From: CAYMUB01 sp964393545
GTDB taxonomy: Bacteria; Patescibacteriota; Microgenomatia; Daviesbacterales; UBA10151
Length of the DNA stretch: 16,001 nt
Assembly (NCBI GenBank): GCA_964393545.1
Contig: CAYMUB010000048.1
Coordinates: 1-16,001 of the forward strand
Direction: 5' to 3'
The notes beneath the pieces were generated by a model that ran no database searches, was not told where the DNA came from, and saw only the letters and a list, made by a program, of their open reading frames with translations. Each line of letters begins with the position of its first letter. The stretch's first letter is position 1. Below, piece by piece: positions 7,070-13,435 of this stretch. Made by a program: the position numbers and the translations under genes.

Positions 7070-10000
7070 CTAACTTAGGTATTCATCCCAGGATTTAATT
7101 GCTAGATCTTCAATTTTCTTTGTTGACAAAGCTGAAGCTAAAAGCTCGGCTGATTGCAGATTTGTTATTAATGGTATACCCAAATCTATACAGTTCCTTC
7201 TGATAATATACCCATCAGTTTCTCCTTGGGCTGACCTTGACTCTGATATATTTATAGCTAAATCAATTTGCCCCTCTTTTAGCAAATCTAAAATTGATGG
7301 ATGCTTTTTTTCTGAAATTTTGTAAACTCTGGTGTTTCTAATGCCTAAGTTATTTAAAAACTTGGAGGTATTTTCTGTAGCATAGATTTTTAAACCCAAT
7401 TTGATAAGCTTTTTGGCTGGAATTAAAATATCTAATTTATTCTTTTGCCCGCCAATTGATAAAAATACTGATCTTTTAGGCATTTTAAATCCAGTTGCCA
7501 GCATGGCTTTAAGATAGGCTTCTTGCAAATCATCTCCAAAACAAGCCACTTCTCCAGTTGATGACATTTCTACCCTAAGTCTGGGATCTGCTCCTTTAAT
7601 TCTACTCCAGGAAAATTGAGGAGCCTTAACAGCCACATAGTCTAAATCCAATGTTTTGAATTCACCTGTTATCTTCTCCCCTAACATGACTCTGGTTGCC
7701 AGCTCTACAAAATTTATACCTGTTACTTTGGAAACAAAGGGGAAAGACCTGGAAGCTCTCAAATTTAATTCAATTACTAAAACTTTGTTATCTTTTGCCA
7801 AATACTGAATATTAAATGGCCCTGATATTTGAAGCTCTTGAATTACTTTTTTGGTAGCTGATTTAATTTGTCTGACAGTTTCTAAATAAAGTTTTTGAGG
7901 AGGCAGAACAATTGTGGCATCACCTGAGTGCACACCAGCATTCTCTACATGTTCAGAGATAGCATAAACCAGTAGCTCTCCATTCATTCCCACACCATCT
8001 ATTTCTATTTCTTTGGCTCCTTCTATGAATTTTGAAATAACCACCGGATGCTCACTGGAAACATCTGTAGCCTGTTTTAGATATGTTTTAAGATTAGAAT
8101 TTGAGTAGGCAACATTCATCGCTGCTCCGGATAATACATAAGACGGTCTAACCAAAACCGGATAACCAATCTTTTTAGCAAATTTAATTGCTTTCTGTAT
8201 TTCTTTAAAACTCTGCCAGGGAGATTGACCTATATCTAGTTTGTCCAAAAGTTTAGAAAACTTATCTCTATCCTCTGCTCTGTCAATATTGATTGGTGAG
8301 GTTCCTAATATTTTATACCCAGAGTTAAAACATCTTAATGCTAGATTATTTGGTACTTGCCCGCCAAAACCTAAGACTAAACTTCCACCCTCAATATCAT
8401 AAATATCAGAAACCCGCTCATATGTTAATTCTTCGAAATATAGCTTGTCGGCAACATCATAATCAGTTGAAACAGTTTCAGGATTACAATTGATGATAAT
8501 TGTTTGCAAGCCTTTGTCTTTCAAGGCCTGAGCAGCTGTAACGCAGCACCAGTCAAATTCAACAGAGCTGCCAATTCTATAAGGTCCAGACCCCAGGACG
8601 ATAGCTTTATTACTGTCCACTGTACCCTGTAACCTGTCATCTTCCTCCGACTCTTCTCCATGGTAAGTTAGGTATAAATAATTAGTTTTTGCCGGATATT
8701 CTGCTGCCAAAGTGTCTATATGTTTTACTTTAGGCAGGATATTATTTTTCTTCCTAAACTCTCTTATTCTTTCTTCAGTTGTTTTAAGGTATTTGGCTAT
8801 TAATTTATCTGAGAATCCCAATTTCTTAGCTTTTTCAATTGTCTGATAACTGAGGACTGTAGACTGAAGACTACTCTCAAACTCCACAATTTCTTTAATT
8901 TGAGATAAAAACCAGGGATCAATACCAGTTTCCAGATAAACACTTTCCACATCTTCACCTTTGGAAAATCTTTTGGCAATTACAAATGGCCTTTCAGTAG
9001 TGGGCAATAAATCCTTATCATCAACGTAGTTACTAAGTAACCCATCCTGACCTATTTCCAGCATCCTAATGGCTTTTTGGAGGGCTTCTGGAAAGCTTCT
9101 ACCTATAGCCATTACCTCCCCCACACTTTTCATCTCAGAACCTATTACATCTCCTGCTCCCACAAACTTTTGTAAATCCCATCTGGGGATTTTTACTACA
9201 ATATAATCTAAACTTGGTTCAAAAAAGGCTGAGGTTTTTAGAGTTACCGAGTTTTTCAATTCTGGCAGGTTATAACCTAAACCAATTTTGGCAGCAATGT
9301 AAGCAAGAGGATAACCTGTGGCTTTGGAAGCAAGAGCAGATGAACGGGATAACCTGGCATTAACTTCAATCACCCGGTAATCGTTATTCTTGGGATTTAA
9401 GGCAAACTGAATGTTACATTCTCCTACAATCCCTAAATGCTCAATAACTTGTAAAGATAGCCTCCTTAAAAAGTGATATTGATAATTGTTTAAAGTTTGA
9501 GAAGGAGCAACCACTATACTTTCTCCGGTATGAATCCCTAAAGGATCCATATTTTCCATGTTACAAACAGTGATTTTGTTAGTGTTGTTATCCCTAACTA
9601 CTTCATATTCAACTTCTTTCCAGTGCTTTAGATACTCTTCAACTGCAATTTGCGGTGCATGTCTTAAGCTATTTAAAACCATTTTAACTAACTCATCTTT
9701 GTTGTTCACCACCCCTGAACCCAACCCCCCTAAGGAGAAACCAGATCTGATCAGTAATGGATAGCCCAGCTGTTTAGCAATCTTCAAGGCCTGATCTAAA
9801 GTTTTAGCAAATCCTCCCTTTGGAACTTTGACACTTATTTCTGCCAAGGTTTTGGCAAATAATTCTCTATCTTCTGTAACCTCAATGCCTGAAACTGGGG
9901 TACCCAATACTTTCACACCATATTTTTTAAACACCCCCATCTTTTCTAAAGCCAGTCCACAATTTAGAGCAGTTTGCCCCCCAAAACTTAAAAATATTCC

Positions 10001-10243
10001 ATCCACTTTTTCCTTTTTGATAACTTGTTCTACAAAATATGGATTAACAGGTAGAAAATATATTTTATTTGCCAAAGATTTAGAAGTTTGAATGGTAGCT
10101 ATATTGGGATTTATTAAAACAGTCTCAATTCCTTCTTCTTTTAGCACCTTTAAGGCTTGCGAACCAGAGTAATCAAACTCACCTGCTTCACCAATTTTTA
10201 AAGCTCCTGAACCTAAAACTAGTATTTTTTTAAATTTAGACAT
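7070..10243 (-). CDS. carB: Carbamoyl-phosphate synthase large subunit
   Basis: Makes carbamoyl phosphate from bicarbonate, two ATP and ammonia channelled from CarA, for pyrimidine and arginine synthesis. At 1057 residues it is close to the usual length of about 1070. Two homologous halves are visible. The first opens with LVLGSGALKIGEAGEFDYSG and has a glycine-rich ATP-grasp loop GGLGSGV. The second opens with IVLGSGPYRIGSSVEFDW and contains RPSYVLSGAAMNV. The last 130 or so residues form the MGS-like allosteric domain, starting near FLSIGGQKNKLD. The gene overlaps carA by 8 bases (ATGTCTAA, 10236-10243), which suggests translational coupling. It is the last gene of pyrB-carA-carB and ends in TAG. 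No frameshift or missing domain was seen. Confidence 0.97.
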   Translation of the reverse strand: MSKFKKILVLGSGALKIGEAGEFDYSGSQALKVLKEEGIETVLINPNIATIQTSKSLANKIYFLPVNPYFVEQVIKKEKVDGIFLSFGGQTALNCGLALEKMGVFKKYGVKVLGTPVSGIEVTEDRELFAKTLAEISVKVPKGGFAKTLDQALKIAKQLGYPLLIRSGFSLGGLGSGVVNNKDELVKMVLNSLRHAPQIAVEEYLKHWKEVEYEVVRDNNTNKITVCNMENMDPLGIHTGESIVVAPSQTLNNYQYHFLRRLSLQVIEHLGIVGECNIQFALNPKNNDYRVIEVNARLSRSSALASKATGYPLAYIAAKIGLGYNLPELKNSVTLKTSAFFEPSLDYIVVKIPRWDLQKFVGAGDVIGSEMKSVGEVMAIGRSFPEALQKAIRMLEIGQDGLLSNYVDDKDLLPTTERPFVIAKRFSKGEDVESVYLETGIDPWFLSQIKEIVEFESSLQSTVLSYQTIEKAKKLGFSDKLIAKYLKTTEERIREFRKKNNILPKVKHIDTLAAEYPAKTNYLYLTYHGEESEEDDRLQGTVDSNKAIVLGSGPYRIGSSVEFDWCCVTAAQALKDKGLQTIIINCNPETVSTDYDVADKLYFEELTYERVSDIYDIEGGSLVLGFGGQVPNNLALRCFNSGYKILGTSPINIDRAEDRDKFSKLLDKLDIGQSPWQSFKEIQKAIKFAKKIGYPVLVRPSYVLSGAAMNVAYSNSNLKTYLKQATDVSSEHPVVISKFIEGAKEIEIDGVGMNGELLVYAISEHVENAGVHSGDATIVLPPQKLYLETVRQIKSATKKVIQELQISGPFNIQYLAKDNKVLVIELNLRASRSFPFVSKVTGINFVELATRVMLGEKITGEFKTLDLDYVAVKAPQFSWSRIKGADPRLRVEMSSTGEVACFGDDLQEAYLKAMLATGFKMPKRSVFLSIGGQKNKLDILIPAKKLIKLGLKIYATENTSKFLNNLGIRNTRVYKISEKKHPSILDLLKEGQIDLAINISESRSAQGETDGYIIRRNCIDLGIPLITNLQSAELLASALSTKKIEDLAIKSWDEYLS

Positions 10244-11336
10244 AAGTTAAAAATTCATCAAACAAAACTCCCCCATCAACTGGTCCTGGATTTGCTTCAG
10301 GATGAAACTGGACTGCCATAAAGGGTTTATTCTTGTGTCTTAAGCCTTCGTTAGTGCCATCATTTAGGTTAACAAACCACTCCACCCAGAGAGAATCTAA
10401 AGATTTCATGTCAACAGCAAAGCCATGATTTTGAGAAGTAATAATGGCTTTTTTGCTAGTTATATCTTGCACTGGTTGGTTCTGACCTCTGTGACCAAAC
10501 TTTAATTTGTAAGTTTGCCCTCCAGCAGCTAAAGCCAAAATCTGACTGCCTAAACAAATTCCAAAAATGGGAATATTTTTATCTAAGAGCTGTTTTGTAG
10601 TTTGAATAGTTACTTTTGCTTGTTTTGGATCTCCAGGACCATTAGAAACAATTACTCCATCAAACTTAATATCGGATTTTAACGGATTAAAATCCCAGGG
10701 AACTCTGGTTACTTTAACTCCCCTTTTTACTAGATTCCTAACAATATTTTCCTTGGCTCCACAATCAATTAAAACTATATTTTTCTTACCACTGCCATAA
10801 ACTTCTACTTGATCTACACTCACCTTAGGTAAAACGTTTTCTGCATTAGGATCATAGATGGAGCTAAGAGCTAGGTTTGAAGAACTAGGAAATTTTTTAT
10901 TACTTAGTTCCAAGTTCCTAATTCCTAGTTCCACTTTCCCTAGCATTACTCCATGTTCTCTTAGCTTTCTGGTTAATTGTCTGGTATCAACTCCTGATAA
11001 AGCTGGGATGCCTTCCTCTTTCAACCACTCTCCTAAAGTTTTCTCTGATTCAAAGTGAGAAGGTTGATCAATATAGTTTTGGACAATTAAAGCTTTTACT
11101 TGAATCTTTTTTGATTCCCAAAATTCCTTTTTTGGAACTCCATAATTACCTTGCAAAGGATAGGTTAAAACTAAAATCTGGCCAAAATATGAAGCATCTG
11201 TAAGACTTTCTGGGTACCCTACCATACCGGTATTAAAAACTACTTCACCCGACGTACTCGAGAATCCACTGGATTCTCTCCCTCCAAAACTTTGTCCTAA
11301 AAAAACTGTCCCATCGGACAGAATCAACTTGCCCAT
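10236..11336 (-). CDS. carA: Carbamoyl-phosphate synthase small (glutaminase) subunit
   Basis: Hydrolyses glutamine and feeds ammonia to CarB. It has 366 residues. The N-terminal CPSase small-chain domain starts GKLILSDGTVFLG and includes EVVFNTGMVGYPES (31-44). The C-terminal class I glutamine amidotransferase domain has SNGPGDP (231-237), the nucleophile C261 in GICLGSQ, and the HPE triad residues H345 and E347 in FHPEANPG. AAAGGA lies 7 bases before the ATG. It starts 15 bases after pyrB and overlaps carB by 8 bases. Residues about 135-152, in the linker between the two domains, are encoded by a 7-bp tandem repeat with a 10-bp inverted repeat. This segment looks like an in-frame insertion, but both domains appear intact. 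Confidence 0.97.
   Translation of the reverse strand: MGKLILSDGTVFLGQSFGGRESSGFSSTSGEVVFNTGMVGYPESLTDASYFGQILVLTYPLQGNYGVPKKEFWESKKIQVKALIVQNYIDQPSHFESEKTLGEWLKEEGIPALSGVDTRQLTRKLREHGVMLGKVELGIRNLELSNKKFPSSSNLALSSIYDPNAENVLPKVSVDQVEVYGSGKKNIVLIDCGAKENIVRNLVKRGVKVTRVPWDFNPLKSDIKFDGVIVSNGPGDPKQAKVTIQTTKQLLDKNIPIFGICLGSQILALAAGGQTYKLKFGHRGQNQPVQDITSKKAIITSQNHGFAVDMKSLDSLWVEWFVNLNDGTNEGLRHKNKPFMAVQFHPEANPGPVDGGVLFDEFLTYV
10882..10932. repeat. Heptamer tandem repeat and 10-bp inverted repeat inside carA
   Basis: The plus strand has four consecutive seven-base units at 10905-10932: TAGTTCC, AAGTTCC, TAATTCC, TAGTTCC. A perfect 10-bp inverted repeat links GAACTAGGAA (10882-10891) with TTCCTAGTTC (10922-10931). 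The segment encodes carA residues 135-152 without breaking the frame. Confidence 0.85.
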
Positions 11337-11351
11337 ATTCTTTCCTTTAAA

Positions 11352-12278
11352 CTAAATCCTCCCTAAAACAAGTCCTAATAAAGCTTCTCTAATATACAGA
11401 CCATTTCTGGCTTGTTTAAAATAAATTGCTTTGGGAGAGGCATCAACTTCTGGATTAACCTCATTTATTCTGGGAAGTGGATGCATAATTACACAATGTT
11501 TAGGCAGACTCTCCAAAGTTTGCTGGTCAATCTGGTAGGCATACTTTTTAGCATCTCCTTCCATATATTCTTTAGGGATTCTACCTGCATAAACAATATC
11601 TGGCTTCATTTCTTTTAGAGTTTTATTCAAATCCCTCATATCTATGGTGGCATCCTCATAATTTTTATGTCTGAATTCACTAGGCATTTCAAGTCCTTTT
11701 GGGGAGATACCAAAGATTTTGTTGTTTTGGAATTTAAATAAAGCTACCGATAAAGCATGCATAGTTCGGTAGTGCTTTTGATTACCTACCAAAGCTATTT
11801 TTAAGTTTTCCAATTTACCAAATTGTTTTAAGATAGTATACAAATCCAACATCGTTTGGGTTGGATGTTGGTTAGGACCATCTCCGGCATTAATAACTGG
11901 AATTTGAGCTAAATCAGCCGCTTCTTTGGCTGAACCTGGAGAAGGGTGACGCATGATTAAAACATCAGCATATGATTCCATAATCCTGATAGTGTCTTGA
12001 AAAGTTTCACCTTTATCCATAGAGGTCAAGGCTGTATTATTAAAACCAATTATGCCCATACCTATTTTTTGAGCTGCAGATCTAAAGGATTGTTCTGTTC
12101 TGGTTGATGGTTCAAAGAAAAGTAAGGCTGCTATTTTTCCTTGAGCTATTGTGTAGTTTGAACGGTCACGTTTAACATACTCAGGATCAAACTTTTTAGC
12201 TGTTTTTAAAATAAAAAGCAGATCCTCTTTGGAAAAATCATTTATATCTATAATATCTCTCCCTTTAAATTTTATCAT
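11352..12278 (-). CDS. pyrB: Aspartate carbamoyltransferase catalytic chain
   Basis: Joins carbamoyl phosphate and aspartate, the first committed step of pyrimidine synthesis. At 308 residues it has the standard catalytic-chain length. The carbamoyl-phosphate site is FEPSTRT (55-61). Further landmarks are TSMDKGET (85-92, with the lysine of the mobile loop), the HPTQ motif (138-141), and HPLPR (266-270) in the second domain. SMDKGE fits ATCase better than ornithine transcarbamylase, and the carAB linkage supports this. No pyrI regulatory chain is present in the window. The first gene of the operon, it is preceded by a roughly 118-base leader with three hairpins. The Shine-Dalgarno is weak (TAGGTAA, just before the ATG). 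Confidence 0.96.
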   Translation of the reverse strand: MIKFKGRDIIDINDFSKEDLLFILKTAKKFDPEYVKRDRSNYTIAQGKIAALLFFEPSTRTEQSFRSAAQKIGMGIIGFNNTALTSMDKGETFQDTIRIMESYADVLIMRHPSPGSAKEAADLAQIPVINAGDGPNQHPTQTMLDLYTILKQFGKLENLKIALVGNQKHYRTMHALSVALFKFQNNKIFGISPKGLEMPSEFRHKNYEDATIDMRDLNKTLKEMKPDIVYAGRIPKEYMEGDAKKYAYQIDQQTLESLPKHCVIMHPLPRINEVNPEVDASPKAIYFKQARNGLYIREALLGLVLGRI

Positions 12279-12290
12279 ATGTTACCTATC

Positions 12291-12345
12291 ATCAGCCAAA
12301 GGCTGATCGTCCTTTGGACGAAAAAAAATCCGCCCATTGGCGGAT
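12291..12345 (-). promoter_or_regulatory. Three-hairpin leader upstream of pyrB with terminator-like element (candidate attenuator)
   Basis: On the minus strand, in order of transcription: a 7-bp hairpin (ATCCGCC/GGCGGAT, 12345-12328) runs into eight T (12328-12321); a 5-bp hairpin CGTCC/GGACG (12320-12308) follows; then a 7-bp hairpin ATCAGCC/GGCTGAT (12307-12291) ends 12 bases before the pyrB ATG. The first has the form of an intrinsic terminator. No minus-strand gene lies between it and the promoter at 12431, so it cannot serve an upstream gene. The loops and adjacent bases of the second and third hairpins, CCTTTGG (12311-12317) and CCAAAGG (12296-12302), are complementary, so an alternative single fold exists. 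Hairpins are seen; attenuation is inferred. Confidence 0.65.
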
Positions 12346-12399
12346 CAATCAACTCTTCCTATTTAATTTTAAAATACACTCTTTAAGCATGAATCTTTT

Positions 12400-12436
12400 G
12401 CTAGTTTAATGCTAAATACCCAATCTGTCAACTAGC
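12400..12436 (-). promoter_or_regulatory. Probable pyrB-carA-carB promoter framed by an inverted repeat
   Basis: On the minus strand, TTGACA (12431-12426) is followed after 17 bases by TAAACT (12408-12403), matching the -35 consensus fully and the -10 at 4 of 6. Predicted start of transcription is near 12396. A perfect 7-bp inverted repeat, GCTAGTT (12400-12406) and AACTAGC (12430-12436) on the plus strand, overlaps both elements and could be an operator. Confidence 0.6.
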
Positions 12437-12463
12437 AATTTTAATCCTATAAATATCGACTAC

Positions 12464-12493
12464 TTGACAACTTGTATATTACTGTAATATACT
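12464..12493 (+). promoter_or_regulatory. Promoter of the toxin-antitoxin pair
   Basis: TTGACA (12464-12469), 18 bases, TATACT (12488-12493). Transcription should begin 6-8 bases later, at or beside the GTG start codon at 12500. Confidence 0.7.
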
Positions 12494-12499
12494 TTATAA

Positions 12500-12811
12500 G
12501 TGAGGATTTTACCGGACCCGCTCCTGTTTGATTGGGATAAAGGGAATGTTGATAAAAATCTTAAAAAGCACAACGTAACAAATCAAGAAACAGAAGAAAT
12601 CTTCAGCAGTGAGCCGATATTCTTGTTTGAAGATGAAAAACATAGTTTGTTGTCTGAGAAACGACACATGGTTTGGGGGCAAACAAAAAAGGCCAGAAAA
12701 TTAGCAATCATCTTTACGACAAGAAACAGTAGTGTCAGAATTATTTCAGCACGGGATATGAATAAAAAAGAAAGGAGGGATTATGAACAAAAAACTAAAA
12801 ACAATACCTAA
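12500..12811 (+). CDS. brnT: BrnT-family (DUF497) type II toxin
   Basis: A 103-residue protein with the BrnT pattern: FDWDKGNVDKNLKKHNVT near the N-terminus, then EEIF, a central RHMVWGQTKKARKLAIIFTT segment and a late RIISARDMNKKERRDYE. Known BrnT proteins are RelE-fold ribonucleases; activity here is inferred. The GTG start at 12500 is chosen because residues such as ILPDPLLFDWDKGN fit the family N-terminus and no better start exists. It has no Shine-Dalgarno and coincides with the predicted transcription start, so translation may be leaderless. The antitoxin gene overlaps its last 29 bases. As usual for brnTA, the toxin comes first. Confidence 0.87.
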   Translation: MRILPDPLLFDWDKGNVDKNLKKHNVTNQETEEIFSSEPIFLFEDEKHSLLSEKRHMVWGQTKKARKLAIIFTTRNSSVRIISARDMNKKERRDYEQKTKNNT

Positions 12812-13070
12812 ATTTAAAAATGAGGATGAGGAACGTGAATTTTGGGCTAAAGCTGACAGTTCAGAATATTTTGACTGGAGTAAAGCTCAAAAGGCAGTAT
12901 TTCCAAATCTTAAGCTTTCAACAGAATCTATCTCACTAAGGTTACCTTCTTTTTTGCTAGCCCGCATTAAACAACTTGCAAACAAAAAAGACGTCCCATA
13001 TCAATCATTAATGAAGGTTTTCTTAGCAGATAAAGTAGAACAAGAGTTAAGAACATCAAATAACCCATAG
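12783..13070 (+). CDS. CopG/BrnA-type antitoxin
   Basis: A 95-residue antitoxin of the CopG_antitoxin type. The N-terminus carries IPKFKNEDEEREFWAKADSS and YFDWSKA, the toxin-contacting part. The C-terminal half, ISLRLPSFLLARIKQLA followed by VPYQSLMKVFLADK, is a ribbon-helix-helix DNA-binding domain, so it should autoregulate the promoter at 12464-12493. A strong Shine-Dalgarno AAAGGAGG (12771-12778) lies 4 bases before the ATG, inside the toxin gene, in contrast to the toxin, which has none. This difference would favour antitoxin over toxin. No terminator was seen after its stop; the arg promoter begins 6 bases later. Confidence 0.88.
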   Translation: MNKKLKTIPKFKNEDEEREFWAKADSSEYFDWSKAQKAVFPNLKLSTESISLRLPSFLLARIKQLANKKDVPYQSLMKVFLADKVEQELRTSNNP

Positions 13071-13075
13071 GTAAT

Positions 13076-13105
13076 TTGACAAATTGATAACTTATTTGCT
13101 ATACT
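13076..13105 (+). promoter_or_regulatory. Promoter of the argH-argG-argF operon
   Basis: TTGACA (13076-13081), 18 bases, TATACT (13100-13105): the same hexamers and spacing as the toxin-antitoxin promoter. Predicted start of transcription is near 13112. Confidence 0.75.
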
Positions 13106-13316
13106 AGTCTTACAATTAAATATTCTAAATGCGTTTGCCCGCTTTGACTCGACGTAAGGCGAGGCAGGAGTCTACCGCAGTAGACAAGTCTCGACGGTGA
13201 GCATCGTCGAACCGCAGCATACGTAAGCCTTAAGCAGAGTATGACAGAAATTGAACTGTATAAATACAATAAGCGTGTCGGTAACGGAGCGCTGAAAGAG
13301 ATTTCTCTACAGTAAC

Positions 13317-13338
13317 TCCACCGCAAGGTGGATTTTTT
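13317..13338 (+). terminator. Terminator-like hairpin within the T-box leader
   Basis: TCCACC (13317-13322), GCAA loop, GGTGGA (13327-13332), then six T (13333-13338). It sits where Stem III is expected, 11 bases before the T-box, but the T-tract makes it look like an intrinsic terminator. Confidence 0.55.
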
Positions 13339-13371
13339 GTAAGAAAAGCAAGGTGGCACCGCCTTTTGAAG

Positions 13372-13421
13372 GCCCTTGTAAGTTTCTAAGTAAATTCTTA
13401 GGAGCTTACAAGGGCTTTTTT
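13372..13421 (+). terminator. T-box regulated intrinsic terminator
   Basis: An 11-bp perfect stem GCCCTTGTAAG (13372-13382) / CTTACAAGGGC (13405-13415), with an inner CTAAG/CTTAG helix (13386-13390/13397-13401), followed by six T (13416-13421). Its 5' arm shares CCTTG with the antiterminator, so the two folds exclude each other. It ends 14 bases before argH. Confidence 0.9.
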
Positions 13422-13435
13422 AATGCCCCAAATAT

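Larger units (their letters stand above)
13112..13421 (+). ncRNA. T-box riboswitch leader of the arginine operon
   Basis: The T-box core is clear. An antiterminator forms from CAAGG (13349-13353) with CCTTG (13374-13378), a seven-base bulge TGGCACC (13354-13360), and GCCTT (13361-13365) with AAGGC (13369-13373). The competing terminator uses GCCCTTGTAAG. Uncharged tRNA would pair its 3' end with UGGC and favour readthrough into argH. The C in UGGC predicts discriminator base G73. The upstream part (13120-13335) holds several strong hairpins: a candidate base helix 13120-13126/13236-13242, 13170-13185, and 13189-13210. I could not assign a canonical Stem I. A GAAC followed by CGC (13213-13215) is a possible arginine specifier. 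The downstream arg genes support tRNA-Arg as the ligand. Confidence 0.85.

Noticed and set aside
12291..12345. Short CRISPR-like or MITE array from the three palindromes
   Set aside because: The three hairpins differ in sequence, there are no spacers of even length, and no target duplication or cas gene is present.
13099..13359. Minus-strand open frame of 86 codons across the arg leader
   Set aside because: The region is explained by promoter, T-box and hairpins; the peptide is rich in Ser, Leu and Arg with no recognisable domain.
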